Part shown: positions 11,429 to 20,129 of the stretch, one piece after another | Layout: every line of letters begins with the position of its first letter | How positions within the stretch are numbered: the stretch's first letter is position 1 | NCBI GenBank assembly: GCA_003157015.1 | Contig: PMIJ01000211.1 | Coordinates: 44,929-108,928 of the forward strand | Direction: 5' to 3' | From: Bacteroidales bacterium | GTDB taxonomy: Bacteria > Bacteroidota > Bacteroidia > Bacteroidales > VadinHA17 | Length of the DNA: 64,000 bases | Made by a program: the position numbers and the translations under genes | The notes under the pieces: model-generated | Databases searched by the model: none | Told to the model about the DNA's origin: nothing | Seen by the model: the letters and a program-made list of their open reading frames with translations, nothing else

Positions 11429-12823
11429 ATGAGAAGAGTAATCTACTTTCTAATCTATGTCCTGATTGCGACATCTTGTGGAACGGGTGTCTCCAGTCAA
11501 AAAGCAACCAAATCTGTTTCTCCAATGGGAAAAAAGTACCAGGTAAAATTGATCACAGTCGATCCGGGACATTTTCATGCAGCTCTTGTTCAGAAATACA
11601 TGTACGATCAGGTTTCCCCTGATGTTCATGTATACGCACCCCAGGGACCCGATTATATTCAGCATATCAACAGGATCAGACAGTACAACAGCAGACCTGT
11701 CAACCCTACATCATGGAATGAAATAGTATATACCGGCGATGATTTCTTTGAAAAAATGATCTCCGAAAAAGCAGGAAATGTTGTGGTTTTATCGGGAAAC
11801 AATAGGAAGAAAGCTGAATATATTACAAAATCTATTAATGCGGGCCTTAATGTTCTGGCAGATAAGCCTATGATAATCAGCTCTGAAGATTTTCCTGTTC
11901 TGGAAGCTTCTTTTAAAACGGCAGGGGAGAAGGGAGTCCTGTTATATGATATTATGACAGAAAGATACGAGGTGACTACAATTCTTCAGAAACTTTTATC
12001 TCAAAATAGGAAAATCTTTGGTGTTCTGACAACAGGCAGTAAGGAAAAACCAGCTGTGACAAAAATAAGTGTACATCATTTCTCAAAGATAGTTTCCGGA
12101 AGTTCAGTTCTTCGCCCCGCATGGTATTTTGACATTCAGCAACAGGGGGAAGGGATTGTTGATGTTACAACACATCTTGTTGATCTTGTTCAGTGGGAAT
12201 GCTTCCCGGAGCAGATTCTTAATCCTTCCTATGTAGATATGGTTGAGGCAAAAAGATGGCCGACTCTTATTTCGAAAGAAGAATTTAAAGAAGTTACCGG
12301 TATTGATGATTTTCCAGCTTATCTTCAGAAGGATATCAAGGACGGAAAGCTGAATGTCTATTCAAATGGTGAAATGGTCTATAAGATAAAAGGCATTTTT
12401 GCAAAGGTTTCCGTTGAGTGGAAATACCAGGCACCTGCGACAGGCGGGGATACTCACTATTCAGTTATGCATGGCACAAAATGTGATCTGGCAATAAGGC
12501 AGAGCGCTGCAGAAAAATTTCTGCCAACATTATATGTTGAAAACATAAAAGGAAGTACCAGAAAAGAATTCACTTCAGAGTTACACAAAGTTCTTAAAAC
12601 ATTTCCATACGACAGTCTCGGAATAGAAGATGCTAATGTAAATGCACTTAAGATTGTAGTATCAGAAAAGTACAGGGTGAGCCATGAGGAACATTTTGCC
12701 CAGGTAACGAAAAAGTTTCTTGAATATTTGAAAACTGGGAAACTTCCTGATTGGGAGGTGCCGGGGATGATAACAAAGTACTATACGACAACCAGTGCGC
12801 TGAAACTGGCTAAAGAAAAATAG
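11429..12823 (+). CDS. Gfo/Idh/MocA-type oxidoreductase, predicted lipoprotein
   Basis: The frame is open from 11318, but the start at 11429 is chosen because it begins MRRVIYFLIYVLIATSC, a lipoprotein signal with a cysteine at the lipobox; the upstream part lies in a repeat. The 464-aa product has an N-terminal NAD(P)-binding region (VKLITVDPGHFHAALV, then VVLSGNNRKKAEYI), the LADKPM segment equivalent to the family's EKP motif, and a long C-terminal domain of the type annotated as putative oxidoreductase C-terminal in Bacteroidota. Family members oxidise or reduce sugars or sugar derivatives. The substrate is unknown. Export of a nucleotide-dependent enzyme is unusual but recurs in this family. 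Confidence 0.85.
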   Translation: MRRVIYFLIYVLIATSCGTGVSSQKATKSVSPMGKKYQVKLITVDPGHFHAALVQKYMYDQVSPDVHVYAPQGPDYIQHINRIRQYNSRPVNPTSWNEIVYTGDDFFEKMISEKAGNVVVLSGNNRKKAEYITKSINAGLNVLADKPMIISSEDFPVLEASFKTAGEKGVLLYDIMTERYEVTTILQKLLSQNRKIFGVLTTGSKEKPAVTKISVHHFSKIVSGSSVLRPAWYFDIQQQGEGIVDVTTHLVDLVQWECFPEQILNPSYVDMVEAKRWPTLISKEEFKEVTGIDDFPAYLQKDIKDGKLNVYSNGEMVYKIKGIFAKVSVEWKYQAPATGGDTHYSVMHGTKCDLAIRQSAAEKFLPTLYVENIKGSTRKEFTSELHKVLKTFPYDSLGIEDANVNALKIVVSEKYRVSHEEHFAQVTKKFLEYLKTGKLPDWEVPGMITKYYTTTSALKLAKEK

Positions 12824-12922
12824 GCTCAATTACTCAACGGCGCAATGGTGTAATGGTTTAATCAAAATGTGATTATATGATTTCTTGCCTTTGAGCCTTT
12901 GCGCCCTTGTGACTTTATGCCG
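12824..12922. repeat. Degenerate repeat-like spacer, copy D
   Basis: The spacer between two convergent genes contains GCCTTTGAGCCTTTGCGCCCTTGTGACTTT, which resembles one arm of the CTTTGTG repeats. No matching opposite arm is clear. Confidence 0.3.
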
Positions 12923-13894
12923 TTACTCAAACATATTCTCAACAGCCATGGAGTATAATTCTTCAAGTGTTATACCGGCAGCAGCAGCCTCTTTTGGAAC
13001 AAGACTTTCTTTTGTCATCCCAGGAATAGTATTTATTTCAATGAACCATGGAGTTTCTCCTATAACTATAAAGTCAACTCTGACAATTCCATTACATCCA
13101 AGAAGTTCATAAATAAACAAACTGATCCTTTGTATTTCTTTTGTAAGTTCCGGAGGCATTTCAGCCGGGGTTACCTCTTCCGAATTGCCCGGAATGTATT
13201 TTGCTTCATAATCAAAGAATTCATTTTTACTGATAATCTCAACCAGGGGAAGAACAATCGTTTTGTTTTTTGTTTTTACAACACCACATGCAATTTCCCT
13301 TCCGTTCATGAATGCTTCGATAAGAACCTGATCGCTCTCCTTTAATGCGATATCAATAGCTGGAAGCAATTCCTCCTTCTTTTTCACTTTTGTAACGCCA
13401 AAGCTCGAACCACTGTCATTTGGTTTAACAAAACAAGGAAGGCCAATCTGATTGATTATATCAGCTATGTAAATTTTGTTGGTTTTTCTTATCAGGACAG
13501 CTTTTGCCATTGTGATCCCATATTCCTTAAGAAAGAGTTTGCACGCCTGTTTATTGAATGTCAGGGCCGAACAGAAAGCACCGCAGCTTGTGTAGGGAAT
13601 ACCCATCATATCGAAGTATCCCTGAAGCAACCCGTTCTCCCCGGGAGTGCCATGAATTGCGATGAATACTCCGTCGAATTTTATCCGGTTTTCATCATGA
13701 GTCAGGCTAAAATCGTTCTTGTCAATATTATGGTAACGACCCTTCAGATCTTCCCAGTACCAGCTGGTTCCTTTGATTATGATAACGTAAACTTTATATC
13801 TGGCAGATAATATTTTACCTACTTCTTCGGCACTTTTTACCGATATCTCAAATTCAGAGGAATCCCCTCCGGCAGTTATAGCAATAGTCTTCAT
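12923..13894 (-). CDS. ddl: D-alanine--D-alanine ligase
   Basis: This 323-aa ATP-grasp ligase joins two D-alanines for peptidoglycan precursors. The N-terminus has the GGDSSEFEISVKS variant of the family signature. The central ATP-grasp region has LPCFVKPNDSGSSFGV. The C-terminal metal/phosphate site reads VDFIVIGETPWFIEINTIPGMT. Length is normal. The promoter match TAATTTTG lies on the minus strand at 13914-13921. Alanine racemase and MurF are in the fused gene at 35.9 kb, so three consecutive steps of D-Ala-D-Ala use are encoded in the window. In related genomes ddl often sits with the RluA/PASTA genes; here a LemA/TPM operon lies between them. Confidence 0.95.
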   Translation of the reverse strand: MKTIAITAGGDSSEFEISVKSAEEVGKILSARYKVYVIIIKGTSWYWEDLKGRYHNIDKNDFSLTHDENRIKFDGVFIAIHGTPGENGLLQGYFDMMGIPYTSCGAFCSALTFNKQACKLFLKEYGITMAKAVLIRKTNKIYIADIINQIGLPCFVKPNDSGSSFGVTKVKKKEELLPAIDIALKESDQVLIEAFMNGREIACGVVKTKNKTIVLPLVEIISKNEFFDYEAKYIPGNSEEVTPAEMPPELTKEIQRISLFIYELLGCNGIVRVDFIVIGETPWFIEINTIPGMTKESLVPKEAAAAGITLEELYSMAVENMFE

Positions 13895-13913
13895 GTTTTG
13901 TTTAAATAAAGAT

Positions 13914-13921
13914 CAAAATTA
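13914..13921 (-). promoter_or_regulatory. -7 element (TAATTTTG) for ddl
   Basis: The minus strand matches TAnnTTTG, 19 nt upstream of the ddl start codon. Confidence 0.5.
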
Positions 13922-13963
13922 GTCATTTTATTACGTGATTATAGGATATCAAAGATATAAATC

Positions 13964-14138
13964 CATCGATTTTGGCTTCGCCGAGCTCCGCTTCGCTTCG
14001 GTTCTTCGTTCACCCCGGCCCCAAGGGGAGCGAAGAACTGACGATCCCGAGGAAATCGGGAGAGGAGTTCGACGAAGTCAAAATTAATTTACTGCCGAGT
14101 GCTCGGCATGGGGTAAATAAATTGATTTCCAAGCGGGT
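13964..14138. repeat. Structured intergenic repeat, family R2, copy 2
   Basis: Second copy of the element at 8164-8300, located in the only gene-free stretch longer than 300 nt (13895-14244). It shares TTCTTCGTTCACCCCGGC and the 56-nt tail at 14071-14126, which differs from copy 1 at two positions. The inner part differs: CCCC-AA-GGGG replaces the 18-bp palindrome, and TCCCGA-ggaaa-TCGGGA forms an extra hairpin. The changed stems remain self-complementary, which points to selection on folding. Confidence 0.85.
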
Positions 14139-14211
14139 TGGATTTCATCTTAATGATTAACGACTGTCAAAATTTATTAAATCTGCATATAGAAATAACC
14201 TGCAGATGTAT

Positions 14212-14219
14212 TACCTTTG
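14212..14219 (+). promoter_or_regulatory. -7 element (TACCTTTG) for the lemA operon
   Basis: TACCTTTG lies 25 nt before the lemA start codon and just after repeat R2 copy 2. It is the likely start point for the three-gene lemA/TPM operon. Confidence 0.6.
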
Positions 14220-14244
14220 ATGGAAATTTTAAAAATAAATAGAA

Positions 14245-14847
14245 ATGAAAAAAGGTTGTCTAATTTCGATAATAGTAGTTGCTTTTCTGGCGCTTATAGT
14301 ATTAGCTGTAGTTCTCTGGGGAACAAAAGTTTACAATGGCATGGTCACCATGCAGGAATCGGTTACCAGCCAATGGGGTAATGTTGAAACTGCATATCAA
14401 CGCAGATCGGACCTTATACCAAATTTTGTCAACACTGTAAAGGGAGCTGCCAATTTTGAACAAACTACTCTGACCCAGGTTATTGAGGCAAGAGCGAAAG
14501 CTACATCGGTTACAATTGATCCTACCAAAATGACAGCCGCAAACATGCAACAGTTCCAGGAAGCACAGGGGCAGCTGTCTTCTGCATTGTCAAGACTGAT
14601 GGTTGTTGTTGAAAAGTATCCCGAACTCAAGGCAACTCAGAATTTCAGGGATCTGCAGGTTGAGCTTGAAGGTACGGAAAACAGGATTTCAACTGAAAGA
14701 AGAAAATTCAATGAAATAGCGTTGACATATAATACTTATATAAGAAGATTTCCGCAGAACTTTCTTGCAGGAATGTTTTCATTCCAGATTAAGCCATATT
14801 TTGAGGCTGAAAAAGGAGCTGAGAAAGCTCCGGAAGTTAAATTTTAA
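14245..14847 (+). CDS. lemA: LemA family protein
   Basis: This 200-aa protein has one N-terminal membrane helix (residues 6-27) and then the LemA core: VTSQWGNVETAYQRRSDLIPN, then VVEKYPELKATQNF, then ENRISTERRKFNE. The C-terminal part is helical and faces the periplasm by the usual topology. The biochemical role of LemA proteins is not established. It is the first gene of an operon with two TPM-domain proteins (gaps of 20 and 14 nt), an arrangement seen across Bacteroidota, which suggests a joint membrane or envelope function. Confidence 0.95.
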   Translation: MKKGCLISIIVVAFLALIVLAVVLWGTKVYNGMVTMQESVTSQWGNVETAYQRRSDLIPNFVNTVKGAANFEQTTLTQVIEARAKATSVTIDPTKMTAANMQQFQEAQGQLSSALSRLMVVVEKYPELKATQNFRDLQVELEGTENRISTERRKFNEIALTYNTYIRRFPQNFLAGMFSFQIKPYFEAEKGAEKAPEVKF

Positions 14848-14867
14848 ATTTAATTCACAGAAAACAA

Positions 14868-15305
14868 ATGAAAGCTTCAACGTTCTTTACTAAAGAACAA
14901 CAAGCTCAGATTCTTGCATGTGTAAAGGAGGCTGAGTTGGAAACTTCAGGTGAAATCCGGATTCACATCGAAACTTCACATAAAGGCGATGTGCTTGACA
15001 GGGCCGCCTGGCTCTTCAAAAAGCTGGGTATGCATAAAACAGCTGAACGTAACGGCGTTTTGTTTTATCTTGCAGTGAAAGACAGAAAATTCGCAATTAT
15101 TGGTGATGCAGGGATAAATGCAAAGGTTCATGCCGGATTCTGGGACGATATAAGCGAGCTTCTTAAAAAGAATTTCAAAGAAGGAAAATTCACTGAAGGT
15201 CTTTCAGAGGGAATTTTACTTGCCGGGAAGCACCTCAAGATACACTTCCCTCACAGAGTGGATGATGTAAACGAATTACCCGATGAGATTTCATTCGATA
15301 AATAA
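14868..15305 (+). CDS. TPM domain protein, small
   Basis: This 145-aa protein has no signal peptide or membrane helix visible. It has the TPM (TLP18.3/Psb32/MOLO-1) fold pattern: a helix with ETSGEIRIHIETS, then RNGVLFYLAVKDRKFAIIGDAGINAKV, then FWDDISELLKKNFKEGKF. In plants TPM proteins take part in photosystem II repair and some show phosphatase activity; in bacteria the role is unknown. Between lemA and a second, membrane-bound TPM gene, it is probably the cytoplasmic member of the set. Confidence 0.9.
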   Translation: MKASTFFTKEQQAQILACVKEAELETSGEIRIHIETSHKGDVLDRAAWLFKKLGMHKTAERNGVLFYLAVKDRKFAIIGDAGINAKVHAGFWDDISELLKKNFKEGKFTEGLSEGILLAGKHLKIHFPHRVDDVNELPDEISFDK

Positions 15306-15319
15306 TGTAAGTAACGATA

Positions 15320-16129
15320 ATGGTAAAAAAATATTTGTATTTGCTGACCCTCTCGGTTTTAATTTATACAATTTCAATTGAAAGGGTTTATTCTCAGAAT
15401 ATTCCGGAACGACCAAATCCTCCCAGGTTAGTAAACGATTTTGCAGGGATGCTGAAACCTGAAGAGGTAAATATGCTGGAAAGAAAATTGGATTCTTTTA
15501 ATGATACCACTTCGAATCAGATTGCAATTGTTATTGTGCCTACTCTCGGAGGCGATGATAAAGCAGATTATGCTCAGCGTCTTGGAGAAAAATGGGGCGT
15601 GGGGCAGAAAGGACGGAATAACGGAATTTTGATTCTCGTTAAGCCAAAAACAGCTGATTCAAACGGTGAGGTGCAAATTTCAACCGGGTATGGTGCCGAA
15701 GGACCCATTCCCGATCTTACCTGCAGTGAAATTATTGACCGGGAAATTCTTCCTGCTTTCCGGAATGAAGATTATTATGGTGGATTAAATAATGCCACGA
15801 ATACTATTATGTCGTTGGTCAGAAAGGAGTTTTCAGCATCGGATTATGGAAGGCGGGCAAAAAAGAGCACCGGTAAAAATATTCACTTTGGTCTTGTTAT
15901 ATTTATTGTATTCATAATTATAGCAATGGTTTCAAGGGGTTCTGGAGGATCAAATAATAAACATATCAGCACCGGAGGATTGCCTTTCTGGATGCTTATG
16001 GGAATGATGAATTCCGGAAGAGGTTCAGGTGGCAGCTGGGGTGGATCCTCAGGTGGTGGAGGAGGCGGTGGCTTTGGCGGCTTCGGTGGTGGCAGCTTTG
16101 GCGGCGGCGGCGCCGGCGGCAGCTGGTAA
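15320..16129 (+). CDS. TPM domain protein with glycine-rich tail (YgcG-like)
   Basis: This 269-aa protein has an N-terminal signal peptide (hydrophobic residues 5-20), a TPM domain (LVNDFAGMLKPEEV, NQIAIVIVPTLGG, GVGQKGRNNGILIL) and a membrane helix near residues 190-208 (FGLVIFIVFIIIAMV). The last 35 residues are almost only glycine and serine with a few phenylalanines and tryptophans, ending GGGGAGGSW. This is the YgcG-type layout: periplasmic TPM domain, one membrane pass and a low-complexity tail. It is the last gene of the lemA operon; the stop is 27 nt from the convergent rluA-family gene. Confidence 0.92.
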   Translation: MVKKYLYLLTLSVLIYTISIERVYSQNIPERPNPPRLVNDFAGMLKPEEVNMLERKLDSFNDTTSNQIAIVIVPTLGGDDKADYAQRLGEKWGVGQKGRNNGILILVKPKTADSNGEVQISTGYGAEGPIPDLTCSEIIDREILPAFRNEDYYGGLNNATNTIMSLVRKEFSASDYGRRAKKSTGKNIHFGLVIFIVFIIIAMVSRGSGGSNNKHISTGGLPFWMLMGMMNSGRGSGGSWGGSSGGGGGGGFGGFGGGSFGGGGAGGSW

Positions 16130-16156
16130 GCTTTGACTCTGTGATTCTTTAATTGA

Positions 16157-17191
16157 TTATTTTTCAGTATCCCTTCCGGAAATATATTTTCTCCATTTCT
16201 CAATTATCTGTACCATATCATCCGGGAGATCCGAATCAAAGAAGAGTCTCTCACCAGTTACGGGATGATTGAATGCAAGCGATTTAGCATGCAATGCCTG
16301 ACGGGGCAAAATTTTAAAACAATTTTTAACAAATTGATGGTATTTGGTGAACGTTGTGCCTTTAAGTATCTGATTCCCTCCATACTCCTCATCATTAAAC
16401 AGTGGATGTTTTATATGACTGAAATGAACACGGATCTGATGAGTCCTTCCGGTTTCAAGTTTGCATTCTATAAGTGAAATATAACCGAGATTCTCCAGTA
16501 CCTTGTAATGCGTTATTGCAGTCTTCCCTTCAGATTCATCCTTAAATACCTGCATAATCTTTCTGTCTTTGATGCTTCTTCCTACATTCCCGATTATAGT
16601 TCCTTCGGCCTGATCGGGAATTCCCCAAATCAATGCATTATATCTTCTGTCAGTGGTCCTGTCATAAAACTGTTTTGAGAGTCTGTTAAGCGCATATTCA
16701 TTCTTTGCAATAACAAGGATCCCTGAAGTGTTTTTATCTAACCGGTGTACCAGTCCCGGCCTGCTTTCCCCGGTATTAAAAAGGGGTAGATCCCTGAAGT
16801 GCCACATCAGAGCGTTGACAAGTGTTCCTGTATAATTACCGTAAGCAGGATGAACAACCATTCCAGGTTCTTTATTAACAACCAGAACATCGTCATCTTC
16901 GTAAACAATGTTCAGAGGAATATTTTCTGGGATAAGCTCAATCTCTCTCGGAGGCGTTGGCAGAACGACCTGTACAATATCGCCGGGTTTGATCCTGTAG
17001 TTTGGTTTAACTGCATTGTTATTTACAAGAATATTTCCTGCATTGGCAGCATTTTGAATACGTGTCCTCGAGGAATTTTCGAGCCTGTCCGACAGGAATT
17101 TATCAATCCTCAGAAGAGATTGTCCAGGATCCGCTTTAAACCGGTAATGTTCAAAAAGCTCTTGCTGATCGGTTAATTCTTCTTCTTCCAT
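16157..17191 (-). CDS. RluA family pseudouridine synthase
   Basis: This 344-aa enzyme isomerises uridine to pseudouridine in RNA. An S4 RNA-binding domain (about residues 25-85, RIDKFLSDRLENSSRTRIQN) precedes the catalytic domain. The motif HRLDKNTSG, residues 149-157, contains the catalytic aspartate D152; RTHQIRVH lies further on. The S4 plus catalytic layout fits RluD (23S rRNA helix 69) better than RluA/RluC, but the target is not certain. It is the last gene of a tight operon (PASTA protein, T9SS cargo, this gene), 9 nt after its neighbour. Confidence 0.93.
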   Translation of the reverse strand: MEEEELTDQQELFEHYRFKADPGQSLLRIDKFLSDRLENSSRTRIQNAANAGNILVNNNAVKPNYRIKPGDIVQVVLPTPPREIELIPENIPLNIVYEDDDVLVVNKEPGMVVHPAYGNYTGTLVNALMWHFRDLPLFNTGESRPGLVHRLDKNTSGILVIAKNEYALNRLSKQFYDRTTDRRYNALIWGIPDQAEGTIIGNVGRSIKDRKIMQVFKDESEGKTAITHYKVLENLGYISLIECKLETGRTHQIRVHFSHIKHPLFNDEEYGGNQILKGTTFTKYHQFVKNCFKILPRQALHAKSLAFNHPVTGERLFFDSDLPDDMVQIIEKWRKYISGRDTEK

Positions 17192-17200
17192 TTTTTGAAA

Positions 17201-19057
17201 TTACCTTGATTTAATAAAACGGTTATAACCGTTAGGACTTCCATTTATATTTATAACCAGAAAATACATACCATCTTTAAGTGAAGATATATCTACCTTA
17301 TTATTGAAAAGAACTCTTATGAGTTCATGACCATTCAGGTCGGTTATTGTTATAAATGATGATTGTGACAATTGAAGATCTCCAGGATCAATATTGATGT
17401 AATCGCTGGCCGGATTTGGCCATATATTCAAAAGACTTTTATTCTTTACAGGAATATCATGTACCGATGTAACTAAAAGAGGGGACCCAACAACCGGCCT
17501 TATCATAATACTTCCGGGTACCTGAGACTGACTCCACTGACCGTTCAGCCAATATAATTGCCTCCCGGCATTTGGAGTATTAACATCATAACCCGCATTT
17601 AAAAAAGTCTCGGAAGTCTGTCTCCATCCTACATAAAATACACCGTTAACCGGAACCCCTTCAGGAATAGAATAACTGTAAAACCCATTTATCACTTTCC
17701 CCTGTTCAACCATGACATTTGTCCGGGTATAAATCATATTGCCTGGAATTCCGTTGTTGTCGTCCCATACTGCAAGATCAAATGCTCTCAGATTAGCATG
17801 CTGATAACTATCGTTGAAGCATATTTGTATAGCTCTCAGAGTATCGGGCATGTAAGATTCGAATTTGTAAGCTACCATAGCATTTCTTGAACCGAGTCCG
17901 TTTATCCCATATCCTGCTTCAGAGGTGCCGTCGTCGAAAGCAAAATAGTTTTTAAAAACCTGGTAATAAATTAAGGTGTCGTTTCCCTTTGGATCAAAAT
18001 TATCTGTTTTAAGATATGAGGTAATCCTGAACAGTGCTGAATCATTATTGTTGCTGGTGAAGGTATATACAAGATTGGCATTATAGTCAACACTTGTAAG
18101 CGGGGCAATATTTGTTGCCCCTGCAGAGAATGCATCGGCAAGTGAATTTTTATAAACATCCCAGATTTCAAAATTGCGGGTAACATTCCTTGTTATCGTA
18201 TCGTTATTCCGGTAATGAACAAGTATTGAAGAACCCATTTCCTGCAGATAGACCTGAAGGAATTGTTTCCAGGGCATCGCTTCATGACTTTTTAGTAAAG
18301 ATCGAACCGGAAGGGTCATTGCTACATCAGCAAATACTGTATCTGCAGCATTTCTGTTTTTGTTGAGCAGAACATAATCCAGGTTCCATATGTCACAATT
18401 CCCAACTATTGATGGATCAACAAGGTTAGGACTCAGATTAGCATAATTCACGAAACGGAACTGGAAGCCTTTTTGAAGGAAGCGGTCCTGATTTATTTGG
18501 ATAATTGTCGTTTTGAATCTCTGGTCAAGACTTCCTTCGGCTTTCCAGATCGAATACCATTTTTGTTCCAGAGGTGCGTAGAACTGAAGAGTGAGGCTGT
18601 CATTTGCTCCGGGCGGGTCGCCTAGACCGCCTGCCTGATAAAGAAAGCTTAGCCAGACATTATCTGATGACGTATAATTTAAATTTATTGGCTGCGAAGT
18701 AAGATGATCAGCTTCAAAAACATCTGAGGATGCATTTGAATACAACCTTCCAGTGCTGTCCAAAGCATCGAAGGTGGCTATACCGGCAGTGATTTGCCGG
18801 TCTGAGTAAGTATTATTTATAAATACATAGTCGTCGGTCCAATACCTTGTATCGGGGAATATTGAACGTCCTGAGAAATCATCAAAAAAAGGAAGTGCAA
18901 GTGTGTCAGCTGAAGCCAACCCTTTGCTCTCTCTCCGTTTTTCTGTACTGTGAGTAATTCTGTAATTAGATTGAAGGCCGGTTATTATTTCCTGAGCAGG
19001 AGTGTTAATGAGGAAAACACCAAGAAAAATTCCGTATAGAATTATCCTTTTAAACAT
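17201..19057 (-). CDS. Secreted protein with type IX secretion C-terminal sorting domain
   Basis: This 618-aa protein has a signal peptide (residues 1-21, ending NTPAQE) and no recognised enzyme motif. The body (residues 50-520) is rich in aromatic and polar residues and looks like all-beta adhesion or lectin-type domains (LPFFDDFSGRS, then YFAFDDGTSEAGYGI). The last 80 residues form a T9SS type A sorting domain: NIWPNPASDYINI, ITITDLNGHELI, VDISSLKDGMYFLVI, ending RFIKSR. It should be exported through the outer membrane and anchored or released there. No T9SS machinery gene is in the window. It starts 5 nt after the PASTA gene, so they are co-transcribed. Confidence 0.9.
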   Translation of the reverse strand: MFKRIILYGIFLGVFLINTPAQEIITGLQSNYRITHSTEKRRESKGLASADTLALPFFDDFSGRSIFPDTRYWTDDYVFINNTYSDRQITAGIATFDALDSTGRLYSNASSDVFEADHLTSQPINLNYTSSDNVWLSFLYQAGGLGDPPGANDSLTLQFYAPLEQKWYSIWKAEGSLDQRFKTTIIQINQDRFLQKGFQFRFVNYANLSPNLVDPSIVGNCDIWNLDYVLLNKNRNAADTVFADVAMTLPVRSLLKSHEAMPWKQFLQVYLQEMGSSILVHYRNNDTITRNVTRNFEIWDVYKNSLADAFSAGATNIAPLTSVDYNANLVYTFTSNNNDSALFRITSYLKTDNFDPKGNDTLIYYQVFKNYFAFDDGTSEAGYGINGLGSRNAMVAYKFESYMPDTLRAIQICFNDSYQHANLRAFDLAVWDDNNGIPGNMIYTRTNVMVEQGKVINGFYSYSIPEGVPVNGVFYVGWRQTSETFLNAGYDVNTPNAGRQLYWLNGQWSQSQVPGSIMIRPVVGSPLLVTSVHDIPVKNKSLLNIWPNPASDYINIDPGDLQLSQSSFITITDLNGHELIRVLFNNKVDISSLKDGMYFLVININGSPNGYNRFIKSR

Positions 19058-19062
19058 CCCGG

Positions 19063-19914
19063 TTAATTAGTCTTGTTTTCAGAATCCGGGACAGTCGGAA
19101 TTGTGTCTCTGACAATTCTGGCTGAATCAATTTTCATTTTTGCTGAATCGACTGTCAGCCAAAGATACATTGATGATCCGAGTGGAAGAGTAACATCTTT
19201 TTGAAATTCCGGATGCTGTTTGTAGACAAAAGCATTTATTGTATCTGCTCCTTTTTTGATAGTATTGTCATATTCAAAAGTGGCCAGATTTAGCGATGAC
19301 CCCAGGATTCTATTTTTTGCCGGCTCAAGTTTCATGCCGAGCAGATAAGGGATAGAAGTACGCTGGTTGCTTAATCCTTTCCCCAGAACAAGATCAATCA
19401 CTGAGCCTTTCTGAAGAGAATCTTTTTCATGGATTTTCTTTCCGCTATATTCCTGATCGATAACAACATCTATTGAAACATCGGGTCTGTATTTTAAAAG
19501 TCCTATTTCCAATCCCGAACTTTCTGCCAGCAGGATTGCCTGCCTTTTCGGAAGGTCAATAAGATTAGGCATTGCAACCATTTCAGGATGAAATGCGTTG
19601 ATTGTAAGAATGATATCGCGCCATTTTTTCACTTTGAAACCAGGCTTAGGATTCTGCGCGGCGATGCATCCCCTCGGAACTACTGTAGTGTATATTGAGT
19701 CAATAACCTGATATCGTAATTTACTCTTTTTTGCAAGTTTTGCAGTCTGATCAATAGTAAGCCCTACAAAATCGGGAACCGGCCTTGCCTGACCATGTCT
19801 GGTATAGAAACTCATCCAGATAAGTAATATCATTATTGCTCCAACTATTATAATGATGGCATATCCAAGATTCTTAAGAAAAAGTTTGCTAAGGATGAAG
19901 TTTTTTAAGCTCAT
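19063..19914 (-). CDS. PASTA domain membrane protein
   Basis: This 283-aa protein has a short cytoplasmic N-terminus, one membrane helix (residues 16-36) and then about three PASTA repeats in the periplasm: VPDFVGLTIDQTAKLAKKSKL near residue 42, MPNLIDLPKRQAILLAESSGL near 115, and IPYLLGMKLEPAKNRILGSSL near 190. PASTA domains bind peptidoglycan fragments or beta-lactams in kinases and penicillin-binding proteins. Here there is no kinase or transpeptidase domain, the usual stand-alone form in Bacteroidota. A wall-sensing or scaffolding role is inferred. It is first in the operon with the T9SS cargo and rluA-type genes and has a promoter match at 19943-19950. Confidence 0.92.
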   Translation of the reverse strand: MSLKNFILSKLFLKNLGYAIIIIVGAIMILLIWMSFYTRHGQARPVPDFVGLTIDQTAKLAKKSKLRYQVIDSIYTTVVPRGCIAAQNPKPGFKVKKWRDIILTINAFHPEMVAMPNLIDLPKRQAILLAESSGLEIGLLKYRPDVSIDVVIDQEYSGKKIHEKDSLQKGSVIDLVLGKGLSNQRTSIPYLLGMKLEPAKNRILGSSLNLATFEYDNTIKKGADTINAFVYKQHPEFQKDVTLPLGSSMYLWLTVDSAKMKIDSARIVRDTIPTVPDSENKTN

Positions 19915-19942
19915 ACGATCAGATTGAACATTAGTAATAACG

Positions 19943-19950
19943 CAAAGGTA
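19943..19950 (-). promoter_or_regulatory. -7 element (TACCTTTG) for the PASTA operon
   Basis: The minus strand reads TACCTTTG, 28 nt upstream of the PASTA start codon. Confidence 0.6.
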
Positions 19951-20004
19951 CTGATAAAATTATAAGAAAGAATGTTGGGATTCTAATTCGATAAATAGAT
20001 TGAT

Positions 20005-20106
20005 TCTCTGTGGCCCTCTGTGTACCCTTTGTGTATCTCTGTGTAACTAATGATTAAGAACTTACACAGAGTTTCACTGAGAATCACAGAGTTACACTGA
20101 GAAAAG
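20005..20106. repeat. CTCTGTG-type inverted repeat, copy E (best preserved)
   Basis: Two arms of about 43 nt face each other around TAATGATTAAGA. Each arm is four tandem units of about 11 nt with consensus near CTCTGTGTAAC (left arm CTCTGTGGCC, CTCTGTGTACC, CTTTGTGTATC, TCTGTGTAACT). It lies between mqnE (its 3' side) and the PASTA operon promoter. Confidence 0.7.
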
Positions 20107-20129
20107 GAATCCAGGTAATAGAAATTGAA

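Noticed and set aside
13972..14160. Plus-strand 62-codon ORF
   Set aside because: It lies wholly in folded repeat R2 copy 2; its sequence follows the palindromes and resembles no protein.
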